A stretch of 64,000 bases of DNA from Acinetobacter pullicarnis (GCF_006352475.1 NZ_VCMZ01000001.1:2542001-2606000); one strand, 5' to 3'. Counted from the stretch's first letter, positions 1-9,882 are shown. Numbers and translations are program-made. The notes: generated by a model from the sequence alone, not told the origin.

Positions 1-1658
1 GCGATGCTGGTTGCCACTTTCTGTTTTTCAATTTCTTGATTACGTAATAAAAAGCGTTGGATTTTGCCACTTGGGGTTTTTGGAAGTTCAGTCATAAACT
101 CGACCAAGCGTGGGTAAGCATGTGCAGAAAGGCGTTTTTTCACAAACTGGCCCAACTCTTCTGCAAGCTTCGGTGTCGCTTGAACACCTTCTGTCAAAAT
201 CACAAAGGCTTTAACGATCTCTGTACGCTCAGGATCTGGAACACCGACCACAGCTGCTTCCACCACGGCTTCATGCTCCAGCAAAGCACTTTCCACATCA
301 AATGGTCCAATCCGATAACCCGACGTCGTAATAACATCATCATTACGTCCAACAAAGCTCATACTGCCATCAGCATGCATCTCAGCAGTATCACCCGTGA
401 GATAATACTGACCCAAGAACGGAGACTTACGGCTTTCTTCATAGCCACCAAACCACATCATTGGCGATTGGCTGATATCGACGGCCAATATGCCTGGGAC
501 GTCAGGGGCCAATTCCTCACCCTGTTCATTCACGGTCACAATGCGATAACCTGGACTTGGAAAACCTGCAGCACCCGGATGGACATCGTGTGCAAGTGCG
601 TGGTGATTACATACCACCATTCCCACTTCGGTTTGACCATAATGGTCATAAATCGGTGCATTGAGGACTTGTTTAAACCAACGGATCACTTCTGGATTTA
701 ATGGCTCTCCTGCACTACTGACACGACGGAATTGACCGCGCAATTTCGCCATTTCTTCTTGATCCGCAGCCATCATCATGCGATAGGCTGTGGGTGCACC
801 AGTCAAATTGGTAATACCGTACTCTTGAACAATGCGAGATAAACTTTCAATACTGAAGCCACCTTCATAGAACAAAGTCGCGTGACCCAACAATAATGGC
901 CCGGTAATCCCATAGTACAAACCATAGGCCCAACCTGGATCTGCAATATTCCAGAATGAATCCTGCTCCGTTAGCCCTACGGCATCTTGGGTATAACGAC
1001 CAAAGGCAATCAGTGCTTTTAATGGCACTTTTAACGGTTTAGCCGGCCCAGTGGTGCCCGAAGTGAACATCAACAAGAATGGATCTTCAATACTCAGCAG
1101 CTCTACCGCACAATCGGCAGACTGACGCTCAATTTCGCCCCAGAAACTGAAATCACCCGCGGGTAAATCAGCATCGTCTTTGCCTGCAACAGTCATAATG
1201 CTTGGGCAGTCAGCAACCTCATTTAATTTAGAACGATTGCCTAGATCGGTGACGACTAACTTGCTTTGCGCCATATTGAGACGATGTTCAATCGCTTTCG
1301 GGCCGAACGCAGTAAATAATGGCTGATAAACAGCGCCAATGCGCCAAGCCCCTAAAATGGTCATGATCAACTCAGGTGTCCGTGGCAATAGACCTGAAAC
1401 CCGATCGCCTTTACCTACACCTTGAGATTTTAAGAAATTCGCAAATTGACTGGCACCTTTTTGGAGTTCACTAAAGGTGTATTGTTCTTTGCGGCCATCC
1501 TTGCCTTGCCAATAGAGGGCAACTTTATCTGCATCTGACTGCGCATGGCGGTCACAACACTCATAACAGGCATTTAAAGCATCAATAGAGCCTGAAAGTA
1601 AATCTTTTGCAGCCATTTCTAAATTAAATGCACGTGCTGCTTCTTGATAGTTCAACAT
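1..1658 (-). CDS. Acyl-CoA synthetase (AMP-forming, acetyl/propionyl/medium-chain type), 3' end beyond window
   Basis: The frame is open from an ATG at 1658 down to the left edge, so about 552 residues are visible and the C-terminus is missing. The product would activate a short or medium-chain carboxylate to its CoA thioester through an acyl-adenylate. The adenylation-domain core LLMFTSGTTGPAKPLK is present, followed by DHYGQTEVGM and LTGDTAEMHADG, and the terminal lysine motif TPSGKIQRF appears just before the edge, so only a short tail is lost. It lies downstream of mmsA and mmsB on the same strand, which suggests a role in branched-chain amino or organic acid catabolism, but a 288-bp gap suggests its own promoter. 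Exact substrate unknown. Confidence 0.85.
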   Translation of the reverse strand, partial: MLNYQEAARAFNLEMAAKDLLSGSIDALNACYECCDRHAQSDADKVALYWQGKDGRKEQYTFSELQKGASQFANFLKSQGVGKGDRVSGLLPRTPELIMTILGAWRIGAVYQPLFTAFGPKAIEHRLNMAQSKLVVTDLGNRSKLNEVADCPSIMTVAGKDDADLPAGDFSFWGEIERQSADCAVELLSIEDPFLLMFTSGTTGPAKPLKVPLKALIAFGRYTQDAVGLTEQDSFWNIADPGWAYGLYYGITGPLLLGHATLFYEGGFSIESLSRIVQEYGITNLTGAPTAYRMMMAADQEEMAKLRGQFRRVSSAGEPLNPEVIRWFKQVLNAPIYDHYGQTEVGMVVCNHHALAHDVHPGAAGFPSPGYRIVTVNEQGEELAPDVPGILAVDISQSPMMWFGGYEESRKSPFLGQYYLTGDTAEMHADGSMSFVGRNDDVITTSGYRIGPFDVESALLEHEAVVEAAVVGVPDPERTEIVKAFVILTEGVQATPKLAEELGQFVKKRLSAHAYPRLVEFMTELPKTPSGKIQRFLLRNQEIEKQKVATSI

Positions 1659-1749
1659 ATTTCTAACCTCAGTCTAGACTTTTTGTTGTTCATGACGAGT
1701 TAGGGTCTATTGGCAATCCATGCCAGGCATCATCCCACCCTTTGATCAA

Positions 1750-1777
1750 TTGCTTAATTAATAACTGACTTAAGCAA
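1750..1777. promoter_or_regulatory. Inverted repeat upstream of the acyl-CoA synthetase gene
   Basis: A perfect 8-bp inverted repeat, TTGCTTAA then 12 bp then TTAAGCAA, lies about 90 bp upstream of the synthetase start and downstream of mmsB. There is no T-run, so it looks more like an operator than a terminator. No regulator can be assigned. Confidence 0.3.
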
Positions 1778-1946
1778 CAATCTAGGTATCCTTGAGATGA
1801 TGTGTGAACAGACCCAAGCTTTAGCAAAACCTTGCTAATATCCTATTTCGATCACACTTTATTATCATTACAATAGATCGTGTTAATAACTCAGTAATTG
1901 CACGATCCATCGCACCAATAATATTACTTAATAATCAATGCAGTAA

Positions 1947-2837
1947 TTATACTTTAGCCGGTAAATATTGTTGAATAATACTGGAGAAATCCAAACCTGC
2001 ATTGCCTTGCATACAACGTTGCTGATAAAGCTGTTGCACAAAACCACCGAGTAAAATCGGTTGCTGTGCCTGCTCAGCCGCTTCAACGGCAAGACCTAAA
2101 TCTTTAAGCATCAATTGCGTGGCAAAACCATCTTGATAACCACGTGCCGCAGGTGCATTGGCATTAATACCCGGCCACGGATTGCAAACATCGGAACTCC
2201 AGCAACGACCGCTTGAACTGTTAATCACGCCAGCCAACGCTTCTGGATCAATCCCAAGCTTGGCACCCAGTGCCATCCCTTCGGCTACGGCAACCATTGA
2301 AATACCAAGAATTAAGTTATTACAGATTTTGGCAATCTGTCCTGTGCCAACATCACCGCAATGCACAATATTTTTGCCCATAAGGCTTAAATAGGGCTGG
2401 ATCGCTTGAAAGATCGGTTCATCTGCACCCACCATAAAGGTTAAGGTGCCCGCTTGTGCGCCAATAGTGCCACCTGAAACCGGGGCATCGCAGACATTGA
2501 TATGTTTGGCTTTTGCCGCAGCAGCAACGTCTTTAATGCTTTGCGGATCAATGGTACTGCTGTCGATACACAAGGCACCAGCTTTGAGCACCGCCAAGAT
2601 GCCATTTTCACCCAGATAGACTTCACGTACATGTTTGGCCGCAGGCAACATGGTAATCACCACGTCCGCCTGTTTGGCAGCGGCTTGTGGGCTGTCGCAG
2701 ACCACACCGCCACTTGCTGCAAACTGTTCCAGCGCTTTCGGACTTAAGTCAAAACCAAAAACCTTTTGGTCTGCCTTGAGCAGGTTTTGCGCCATGGCAC
2801 CGCCCATATTTCCTAAACCAATAAAAGCAATATTCAT
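1947..2837 (-). CDS. mmsB: 3-hydroxyisobutyrate dehydrogenase
   Basis: A cytoplasmic NAD-dependent dehydrogenase of valine catabolism that oxidises 3-hydroxyisobutyrate to methylmalonate semialdehyde. The 296 residues match the family length. The dinucleotide-binding motif GLGNMGGAM is at residues 7-15, the substrate-binding motif DAPVSGG at 117-123, and the catalytic lysine is within GQIAKICNN, about residue 170. The ATG at 2837 follows a GGAGCAAC ribosome-binding site and lies 11 bp after the mmsA stop codon, so the two genes are probably one transcript and encode consecutive pathway steps. No sign of damage. Confidence 0.93.
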   Translation of the reverse strand: MNIAFIGLGNMGGAMAQNLLKADQKVFGFDLSPKALEQFAASGGVVCDSPQAAAKQADVVITMLPAAKHVREVYLGENGILAVLKAGALCIDSSTIDPQSIKDVAAAAKAKHINVCDAPVSGGTIGAQAGTLTFMVGADEPIFQAIQPYLSLMGKNIVHCGDVGTGQIAKICNNLILGISMVAVAEGMALGAKLGIDPEALAGVINSSSGRCWSSDVCNPWPGINANAPAARGYQDGFATQLMLKDLGLAVEAAEQAQQPILLGGFVQQLYQQRCMQGNAGLDFSSIIQQYLPAKV

Positions 2838-2848
2838 GATGTTGCTCC

Positions 2849-4378
2849 TTAGCCTAGGTTAATCGTGGTGTTGACTTTACCGCTGTCTTGGCTGTCTTCA
2901 AACCAACGACTGGTAATGGTTTTGGTTTGAGTATAGAACTGTACCGCTTGTTTGCCATAGGGACCCAAATCACCCAATTTCGAACCACGTGAACCAGTAA
3001 AGCTAAAGAATGGCACTGGCACTGGAATTGGAATATTAATCCCAACTTGACCAATATTAATTTGATGTTGGAAAGTTCGTGCGGTCGCACCACTTTGGGT
3101 AAATAAGCCCACACCATTACCAAATGGGTTGGCATTCACCAATGCAATCGCTTCTTCTAGCGTATCGACACAAATCACTGCCAAGACCGGACCAAACACT
3201 TCTTCTTTATAAATGCGCATGTCTGTGCTGACTTGACTGAAAATGGTTGGGCCAACAAAGTTACCTTGCTCATAGCCTTTAACCTGTACATCACGACCAT
3301 CAAGCAACAGCTGTGCACCTTGCTCAACCCCACTGTTGATCAAATCAATCACACGCGCTTTGGCACGTGGCGAAATCACCGGGCCAACATCGGTATTTGG
3401 TTCATGTCCTGCATTTACACTTAAGGTTTTGGCTTTTTCAACAAACTCAGCCAACCAGTTTTTAGTTTCACCGACCATCACTGCAACTGAAAGTGCCATA
3501 CAACGCTGACCCGCAGCACCAAATGCAGCACCAACCAAGGCATTTAAAGTCTGTTGTTTATTGGCATCTGGCATAATTACCGCATGGTTTTTCGCACCCA
3601 TCATGGACTGTACGCGTTTGCCATGTTGCCCAGCAAGGTTATACACATGCGTACCAACTGCGGTTGAACCAACAAATGAAATCGCTTTGATGTCGTTATG
3701 GGTACAGAGTAAATCGACCACTTCTTTACCGCCATGCACCACGTTCAGTACACCAGCAGGCACACCCGCTTGAAGCGCCAACTCCACCAACATCATGGTA
3801 GACAATGGATCTTGCTCAGACGGTTTTAAGACAAAGGTATTACCGCAAACGATTGCCATTGGGAACATCCACAATGGAATCATGGCTGGGAAGTTAAATG
3901 GGGTAATCCCTGCGCAAACACCTAACGGTTGTTGCAACGTATAGCTATCGACACCACGCGCCACGCCTTCAACGTACTCGCCCATTTGCAAAGTACCAAT
4001 TGAACAGGCATGTTCAACGACTTCTAGGCCACGCTGAATATCCCCTTCTGCATCGGCCAAGGTTTTACCTTGTTCAGCCGTCAGGACTTTGGCGATTTCT
4101 TTGGCGTGAATACGGATTAATTCTTGCAATTTAAGCATGATGCGCATACGCGCTTGAATTGGCGTCTGGCTCCAACTGGCAAAAGCATTTTGTGCAGATG
4201 CAATGGCTGCGTTAATTTCTTCAGTGGTGGCAAATGGGACTTTGCCTAACACTTCCTGTGTCGCTGGATTGACAATGTCTTGCCATTCAGTGGTCTTTGA
4301 GTCAACAAATTCCCCATTGATCAGCAATTTAACACTGGTTAATTGGTTTGCGAGCATCGGGTTATGAATTGCGTTCAT
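2849..4378 (-). CDS. mmsA: CoA-acylating methylmalonate-semialdehyde dehydrogenase
   Basis: Converts (methyl)malonate semialdehyde plus CoA and NAD to propionyl- or acetyl-CoA, the last steps of valine and thymine breakdown. It is an aldehyde dehydrogenase-fold protein of 509 residues. The catalytic cysteine is in GQRCMALS (Cys293) and the NAD-binding FVGSTAVG at about 235-242. At the position where ordinary aldehyde dehydrogenases carry their general-base glutamate it reads GAKNHAV, typical of the CoA-dependent MmsA family. The ATG at 4378 follows GGAGAG. It is the first gene of the mmsAB unit and diverges from the LysR gene at 4628, a likely regulator. Confidence 0.95.
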   Translation of the reverse strand: MNAIHNPMLANQLTSVKLLINGEFVDSKTTEWQDIVNPATQEVLGKVPFATTEEINAAIASAQNAFASWSQTPIQARMRIMLKLQELIRIHAKEIAKVLTAEQGKTLADAEGDIQRGLEVVEHACSIGTLQMGEYVEGVARGVDSYTLQQPLGVCAGITPFNFPAMIPLWMFPMAIVCGNTFVLKPSEQDPLSTMMLVELALQAGVPAGVLNVVHGGKEVVDLLCTHNDIKAISFVGSTAVGTHVYNLAGQHGKRVQSMMGAKNHAVIMPDANKQQTLNALVGAAFGAAGQRCMALSVAVMVGETKNWLAEFVEKAKTLSVNAGHEPNTDVGPVISPRAKARVIDLINSGVEQGAQLLLDGRDVQVKGYEQGNFVGPTIFSQVSTDMRIYKEEVFGPVLAVICVDTLEEAIALVNANPFGNGVGLFTQSGATARTFQHQINIGQVGINIPIPVPVPFFSFTGSRGSKLGDLGPYGKQAVQFYTQTKTITSRWFEDSQDSGKVNTTINLG

Positions 4379-4447
4379 GGTCTCTCCGTAGGGACGAATT
4401 ATTGTTGTCGATCCATTTGCTTGATCAGTTAAACGGCCTGTTTACTG

Positions 4448-4470
4448 TCTGCTGTACTATCTGCTGTACT
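4448..4470. repeat. Two tandem 11-bp repeats in the mmsA-lysR divergent promoter region
   Basis: TCTGCTGTACT occurs at 4448-4458 and again at 4460-4470, a 12-bp period, about 70 bp upstream of mmsA. The spacing is close to one helical turn, as for direct-repeat binding sites. Function is inferred only. Confidence 0.45.
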
Positions 4471-4586
4471 GTCACTGCTTTTTTGAAAATACGGACTTAA
4501 GCGTATGATCATCCTTTAAAAACGTATTTTCCGTTACGTCATGAAAACAGCCTAGCAAAGAAAACTTTGACCACCAACGCAAAATG

Positions 4587-4605
4587 TTGCACGATGGTTG
4601 TGCAA
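4587..4605. promoter_or_regulatory. Dyad TTGCAC-N7-GTGCAA upstream of lysR, candidate autoregulatory site
   Basis: A perfect 6-7-6 inverted repeat ends 22 bp before the ATG of the LysR gene. Its size and place fit a LysR-type recognition site between the divergent lysR and mmsA genes. No experimental support is visible. Confidence 0.4.
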
Positions 4606-4627
4606 AAAAGCACAGGACGTAAAAACA

Positions 4628-5506
4628 ATGAGTGTGGATTGGAACCACTTACGCTTTTTCTTGGTTTTGGCACGGGCTAAAACCCTGACCAATGCCGCCC
4701 GGCTGATTGGAGTTGAACACAGCACCGTAGCGCGGCGGATTCAGGCGCTCGAACAAGAACTCGGTACCCAACTGTTTAAACGAGAGGCCAGTGGCTATGA
4801 ACTGACCCTTGAGGGTGCAGCATTAGTGCCACGGGTTGAGCTGATGGAACAAGCCTTTTTACAGATTGAAAAAACCAGTCCAGTACAAGGTCATGTGCGA
4901 ATTGGCACCCCTGAAGGTTTTGGAACTGCATTTTTAGCGCGGCTATTGGCAGTGTTTTTACAGCAATATCCCCTGTTGTCTGTCGATTTAATTCCAGTTC
5001 CGAAAATGCTTAAGCTCTCACATCGTGAAGCAGACATTGTGATTTCGATTGATCGACCCAAATCAGGGCCATATATCATCACCCGACTAACCGACTACTG
5101 CCTCAAAATTTATGGCAGCACAAGCTATTTGGCTGCAAACCCAGCGATTCACAGTTTGGATGACTTACCACAGCACCGTTTTGTTAATTATATTGATGAC
5201 TTGATTTATAGCCCGCAACTGTACTGTCTGGAACGCCTGCCCCTACAACTGACTGCCAATTTTCGTAGCAGTAGTATTTTGGCACAGCAAATAGCGGTGA
5301 GTGCGGGCGCAGGCCTCGCGATTTTGCCGAAGTTTTTGGCCGATGATAAACCTGAACTTGAAGAGGTTTTGAGTAATCAGGTCAGTTTCACCCACACCTT
5401 TTGGATGCTGACCTTTGTCGACTTGCATCATGAACCCCGGATTAAACTGGTCTGGGATTTTTTAAGGCAACAAGCAGAGGCGTATCAGGGTTTGTTAATG
5501 GATTAG
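4628..5506 (+). CDS. LysR-family transcriptional regulator, probable regulator of mmsAB
   Basis: A 292-residue LysR protein: an N-terminal winged helix-turn-helix (about residues 4-63, with the recognition stretch GVEHSTVARRIQALEQELG) and a C-terminal effector-binding domain. I prefer the ATG at 4628 to the upstream TTG at 4598, because MSVDWNHLRFF aligns with usual LysR starts and AGGA lies just upstream. It is divergent from mmsA across a 249-bp region that holds a dyad and tandem repeats, the classic LysR arrangement, so control of mmsAB is inferred from position. The effector is unknown. Confidence 0.85.
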   Translation: MSVDWNHLRFFLVLARAKTLTNAARLIGVEHSTVARRIQALEQELGTQLFKREASGYELTLEGAALVPRVELMEQAFLQIEKTSPVQGHVRIGTPEGFGTAFLARLLAVFLQQYPLLSVDLIPVPKMLKLSHREADIVISIDRPKSGPYIITRLTDYCLKIYGSTSYLAANPAIHSLDDLPQHRFVNYIDDLIYSPQLYCLERLPLQLTANFRSSSILAQQIAVSAGAGLAILPKFLADDKPELEEVLSNQVSFTHTFWMLTFVDLHHEPRIKLVWDFLRQQAEAYQGLLMD

Positions 5507-5935
5507 GCTAATTTAATTTTAAAAGCATTCTGAATAGACGGTTCCATTCTGATGTGATGGAACTCAATAATAAAAATATGATTAATACCATTTTCAATAT
5601 CGACTTTAACTATTATATTTTCCTTAAAATAAACAACTCAACTTAATAATAATATAGGTTTTAAATTAATATCTTTCAAAATATTTCAATATGACTTACA
5701 CCGCAAATTATCAAACTCAATTTACACCCTATACTCACAAAGCCCTAAACCCCAACTCGACCAACATAATCAAACATTCAAATGTATAAGCAATAAAGTT
5801 GTTTTAATTCAAAAAAACATTGTAAATGAAATGTTTTTTGATTGTTTCAGATTGTAGATTTATAGTTTGTTTTGCAACGAAAACCAAGATTATCCAGTTT
5901 TATTTTGAAGATTATTAATCTATAGAGAAAATAAC
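5507..5935. other. AT-rich leader region of fimbrial operon 1
   Basis: 429 bp without a gene, markedly AT-rich. GTTCCAT (5541-5547) and ATGGAAC (5557-5563) form a hairpin just after the LysR gene but no T-run follows, so any termination would be weak. The rest is the presumed promoter region of the fimbrial operon. I saw no pair of repeats framing an invertible promoter switch. Confidence 0.5.
5812..5839. promoter_or_regulatory. Dyad AAAAAACATT-N8-AATGTTTTTT upstream of fimbrial operon 1
   Basis: A perfect 10-bp inverted repeat with an 8-bp spacer, about 100 bp before the major fimbrial subunit. It could be an operator or, read on either strand, a weak intrinsic terminator or attenuator, as A/T tracts flank the loop. 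Confidence 0.4.
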
Positions 5936-6463
5936 ATGAAAAAATTAATTTTAGCTGCCTCAACAATAATTATCGGGCTATCAAATGCTTATGCTGTAGA
6001 TGGTAAAGTCACGATCAATGGCAAAGTCACAGATCAAACCTGTACAGTCGATACGAACTCTAAAAATATTATTGTAACTTTGCCGACTGTATCTAAAAGT
6101 ACATTATTTGCTGCTGGTGAAACAGCAGGTCGTACTCCCTTTGCCATAAAACTAACCAACTGCTCGATTGGTCAAGTCACCAGTTATTTTGAACCAGGTA
6201 CAACAGTTGATCTCAGTACAGGTCGATTAAACAATCAAGCTTCTGGAACTCCTGCAACAAAAGTCCAAGTTCAACTCTTAACGGATAATGGCACTATCTT
6301 GCCTATTCTTGGTGTCCCACCAACAGACCCCGCACAATGGAAAGTGATTAGCGTTGCAGGAAGTGCTGTAACACTAAATTACTTTGCCGAGTATGTTGCA
6401 ACCGGTGCTGCAACAGCAGGTGATGTCACAACCAGTGTGCAATACACGATGATTTATCAATAA
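5936..6463 (+). CDS. Major fimbrial subunit (type 1 pilin family), operon 1
   Basis: A 175-residue secreted pilin. The signal peptide is about residues 1-20 (MKKLILAAS... with cleavage after NAYA). The mature domain has the conserved disulphide pair Cys36/Cys76 (QTCTV and TNCSIG) and ends TMIYQ, with the penultimate tyrosine that chaperones recognise. It would be exported by Sec, handed to the chaperone encoded next and polymerised through the usher by donor-strand exchange. First gene of a four-gene operon, 76 bp before the chaperone; the GAGAAAATAAC leader supplies a ribosome-binding site. A homologous pilin heads operon 2 at 59736-60275. Confidence 0.88.
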   Translation: MKKLILAASTIIIGLSNAYAVDGKVTINGKVTDQTCTVDTNSKNIIVTLPTVSKSTLFAAGETAGRTPFAIKLTNCSIGQVTSYFEPGTTVDLSTGRLNNQASGTPATKVQVQLLTDNGTILPILGVPPTDPAQWKVISVAGSAVTLNYFAEYVATGAATAGDVTTSVQYTMIYQ

Positions 6464-6539
6464 TTTTGCTGTTTTAAAGGTGAAGTCAGCTTGCTTGCTT
6501 CACCAACCGTTTTTTGAGAAATGACTTTGAGAAATAACA

Positions 6540-7277
6540 ATGATTATAAATAGTACTTTTTCGACCTGCATGCTGAGTTTTTTACTCCTCTGTAGCGACT
6601 TAAATGCGGAGGTTATTCTGCATGGTACACGTGTAATTTATCCTGCAGAAGCCCGTGAAGTCACCTTACAACTGAGTAATATCGGTGAAGTACCCTCATT
6701 GGTTCAGGCTTGGATTGATGATGGTGATCCGAAAAGTACACCTGATCAATCTACAGCACCGTTTATGATTTCTCCCCCCATTAGTCGTGTGAATGCAAAG
6801 AAAGGACAAGCGCTGCGGATTACTGCACTGCCGAATGCAGCATCATTAAGTAAAACGCAAGAAACGTTATTCTGGCTAAATGTCTTAGACATTCCACCGA
6901 AACCTGAAAGTAATGCAGTGAATGTAGATGCGCCAGATAATTATTTACAACTGGCAATACGTTCGCGAATTAAATTGTTTTATCGGCCAAAAGGTTTAGA
7001 ACAAGCTGCATTAGCACCAGAAAAAATACAATGGGTCCGTGATGGATCTCAGTTAAAAATTCAAAATCCCACTGCATTTTATATAACCCTAACCTCCATC
7101 CAGCAAGAACAGTCCGGCAAAACCCTTAATCTAATTTCTGATGGATTAATGCTCAAACCACATACTGAAGAAATACTAAACTTACAGCATCTAGAAAATA
7201 GAAAAATGATATTTACCACCATAAACGATTATGGCGGTCATTCAGAGTATGAGTTAAAACTTAAATCAGTTATTTAA
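6540..7277 (+). CDS. Periplasmic fimbrial chaperone, operon 1
   Basis: A 245-residue PapD-like chaperone: signal peptide (about 1-23), then two immunoglobulin-like domains. Family signatures are GTRVIYPAEAREVTLQLSN near the start of the mature protein, the FWLNVLDIPPKP motif at the end of the first domain's G-strand region, and RIKLFYRPKGL at the domain junction. It would bind pilin subunits in the periplasm and deliver them to the usher. It has the same length and motif order as the chaperone of operon 2 at 58977-59702 and is co-oriented with the pilin and usher genes. Confidence 0.92.
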   Translation: MIINSTFSTCMLSFLLLCSDLNAEVILHGTRVIYPAEAREVTLQLSNIGEVPSLVQAWIDDGDPKSTPDQSTAPFMISPPISRVNAKKGQALRITALPNAASLSKTQETLFWLNVLDIPPKPESNAVNVDAPDNYLQLAIRSRIKLFYRPKGLEQAALAPEKIQWVRDGSQLKIQNPTAFYITLTSIQQEQSGKTLNLISDGLMLKPHTEEILNLQHLENRKMIFTTINDYGGHSEYELKLKSVI

Positions 7278-7323
7278 TAATGATATGAATAAAAACACCT
7301 ATTTATAATAGGCGGGTTGTCTT

Positions 7324-9882
7324 ATGTCTAAAATTGCATCAAAAAAATATAAACGGTCAAGAAAAATAATATGCTATCTGTATAGTTATGGCACCATTAT
7401 ACTTTGTACTCCCATGATCGTGAGTGCATTAGAGACAACACCACCAAAACAAGAACAATATGCAAACTTTGATTCCACCTTTCTAAAAGGTGATGCAAAT
7501 AAAATCGATATGGCTCGTTTTAAATATGATAATTCAATCTTGCCTGGTGAATATAATGTTGATATTTACATAAATGATAATTGGATCGGAAAACGCCGAC
7601 TCCTTTTCACGGCACCGCATCCAAATGAAAATGCTTCAACCTGTTTCAGCTCGAATGATTTAATTAAATACGGGGTAAAAGCCAATCTTTTACAAGCCAA
7701 AGTAGCAGACTCAAGCAATACACAATGCCTCAAAATCGAGCATTGGATTGATGACGCATTCTATCGCTTTGATAGCGCCAATTTACGTATCGATCTTTCT
7801 ATTCCACAAGCTGCCATGCAAAAAAATGCCCAAGGTTATGTTGATCCAAGTCTCTGGGATCGTGGCATTAATGCAGGGTTTATCAGCTATAACACCAATG
7901 TTTATAAAAGCTTTAGTGACTTTTCTAATCATCAGGATCAAATACATGCCTTTGCTTCCATTACCGCTGGCGCCAATCTTGGCGGTTGGCAATTCCGTCA
8001 TCAAGGCCAATGGCGCTGGTCAGAAAGTATTACAGATGCGCAGTCCCGTTCTCAATACGATGCCGTCAGTAGCTATGTACAACGTGCCTTTCCCCAATAC
8101 CGCAGTCAACTCACGCTAGGTGATTACTTTAGCAGTGGCAATATTTTCGATTCCTTCGGTTATCGCGGGGCTGAACTCCGAAGTGATGATTCGATGTTGC
8201 CCAATAGTCAATTGGGCTATGCCCCTAGAATACGTGGTACTGCAAAAACCAATGCCAAAGTCGAAGTGCATCAACAGGGTCAGTTAATTTATCAAACCAC
8301 TGTTGCAGCAGGAAATTTTGAGATTAATGATCTCTACCCCACCGGTTATGGCGGTAACTTAGAGGTTTCTGTGATTGAGAGCAATGGTGAAATTCAACGC
8401 TTTACTACCCCTTATGCATCGGTTGTGCAAATGCTGCGACCAGGTTTAAACCGGTACTCTGTCACAATCGGGGAGTTTAGAGATCGCTATTTAGAGATTA
8501 AACCTTGGGTTGCTCAAGTGACCTATCAGCGTGGTTTAAATAACTATCTTACCGCATATGGCGGTATACAGGCCGCTGAATATTATCAAGCGCTGGCGAT
8601 TGGAACTGCATTTTCAACCCCCATTGGTGCCATTTCATTGGATATGACCCACTCAGCCGCAGATTTTACCCGCACACGTGAGTATGGACAAAGTTATCGT
8701 ATGAGTTATAGCAAATTTATTAGTCCAACGCTCACCAATTTCACTTTGGCAGCCTATCGTTATTCCACTGAAAACTTTTATCAATTGCAAGACGCGCTCG
8801 CCATTCGCGACTTAGAAAATCACGGCCTGAGCACAGGTCATATTGGCAAACAGAAAAGTCAGTTTCAGCTCACGCTCAATCAGGGCTTACCTGAAAAATG
8901 GGGAAATTTTTATATCACAGGATCTTGGATCGATTATTGGAATCGTGCAGAAAGCTCAACAAACTATAGTCTCGGTTATAACAACCGCTACCGCAGTTTA
9001 AGTTATGGCCTCTCCGCCAATAGGCGCTTGATTGAGAACAAAACAACCGAAATACTTCAAGATGACACACAATATATGCTCAGTCTTTCATTTCCTCTCG
9101 ATTTTAAAAAACACAGCATTAACGTCAATAGTAGTGTTACCGAAAACAATATAAACATTGGTCTAAATGCTCACTTAGGTGAACGCTTTAACTATGCCGC
9201 GTCAATATCGGAGAGCTATGGGGAACGGCCAAGCTTCAACGTGAACAGCCAGTATCGAAACAATATCACAAACTTAACCGCTGCCTTTAGTCATACACAG
9301 CACTATCAGCAAGCGATGCTTGGCGCACAAGGGACGGTGGTGGCACATGCTGGTGGATTGTTATTTGGTCCAGATCAAGGTCAAACCATGGTCGTCGTTT
9401 ATGCACCAGAGGCCAATGGGGCTGCTGTCAGCAATACCACAGGCTTGAGGGTGAATAAATCAGGTTATGCCGTCATTCCCTATGTCACACCATATCGTTT
9501 AAACGACATCAGCCTTGATCCACAAAACATGTCAATCGATGTTGAGTTATCTGAGACCAGTCAAAAAGTCGCGCCCTATGCAGGTGCGATTGTTCAAGTC
9601 AGTTTTGTCACCAAACAAGGCAAGGCACTCTATATCCGCGCATTAACAACAGCCGGTAAAAATCTCCCATTTACTGCCAATGTCTATGATACGGCAGGCG
9701 AAAATGTCGGCATCGTGGCACAAGGTAGCCTGATCTATTTAAGGACACAACAGATCAAAGGACAGCTTCAAGTGAAATGGGGTGAAGCCGCCGATGAACA
9801 ATGTTGGATTCATTACGACTTAAGTGCGCAGACACAAGACAAAACCAAACATATGCTGATGACTAATGAGGTATGCCAATGA
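7324..9882 (+). CDS. Outer-membrane fimbrial usher, operon 1
   Basis: An 852-residue FimD/PapC-type usher forming the outer-membrane pore that assembles and secretes the fimbria. Signal and N-terminal targeting domains occupy roughly residues 1-170; the beta-barrel follows, with signatures WDRGINAGFISYN, FGYRGAELRSDDSMLP and DLYPTGYGGNLEVSV at the plug; the C-terminal domains include VTPYRLNDISLDP and a conserved Cys pair near the end. Length is normal for the family. The predicted signal sequence has an unusually long basic start (MSKIASKKYKRSRK). Its stop codon overlaps the adhesin start, showing translational coupling. Confidence 0.93.
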   Translation: MSKIASKKYKRSRKIICYLYSYGTIILCTPMIVSALETTPPKQEQYANFDSTFLKGDANKIDMARFKYDNSILPGEYNVDIYINDNWIGKRRLLFTAPHPNENASTCFSSNDLIKYGVKANLLQAKVADSSNTQCLKIEHWIDDAFYRFDSANLRIDLSIPQAAMQKNAQGYVDPSLWDRGINAGFISYNTNVYKSFSDFSNHQDQIHAFASITAGANLGGWQFRHQGQWRWSESITDAQSRSQYDAVSSYVQRAFPQYRSQLTLGDYFSSGNIFDSFGYRGAELRSDDSMLPNSQLGYAPRIRGTAKTNAKVEVHQQGQLIYQTTVAAGNFEINDLYPTGYGGNLEVSVIESNGEIQRFTTPYASVVQMLRPGLNRYSVTIGEFRDRYLEIKPWVAQVTYQRGLNNYLTAYGGIQAAEYYQALAIGTAFSTPIGAISLDMTHSAADFTRTREYGQSYRMSYSKFISPTLTNFTLAAYRYSTENFYQLQDALAIRDLENHGLSTGHIGKQKSQFQLTLNQGLPEKWGNFYITGSWIDYWNRAESSTNYSLGYNNRYRSLSYGLSANRRLIENKTTEILQDDTQYMLSLSFPLDFKKHSINVNSSVTENNINIGLNAHLGERFNYAASISESYGERPSFNVNSQYRNNITNLTAAFSHTQHYQQAMLGAQGTVVAHAGGLLFGPDQGQTMVVVYAPEANGAAVSNTTGLRVNKSGYAVIPYVTPYRLNDISLDPQNMSIDVELSETSQKVAPYAGAIVQVSFVTKQGKALYIRALTTAGKNLPFTANVYDTAGENVGIVAQGSLIYLRTQQIKGQLQVKWGEAADEQCWIHYDLSAQTQDKTKHMLMTNEVCQ

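Noticed and set aside
57..701. 214-residue plus-strand frame over the acyl-CoA synthetase gene
   Set aside because: Antisense to an intact, motif-bearing gene; no ribosome-binding site or family likeness.
5507..5935. Invertible phase-variation switch before fimbrial operon 1
   Set aside because: No pair of matching inverted repeats frames a promoter segment, and no recombinase gene is nearby.
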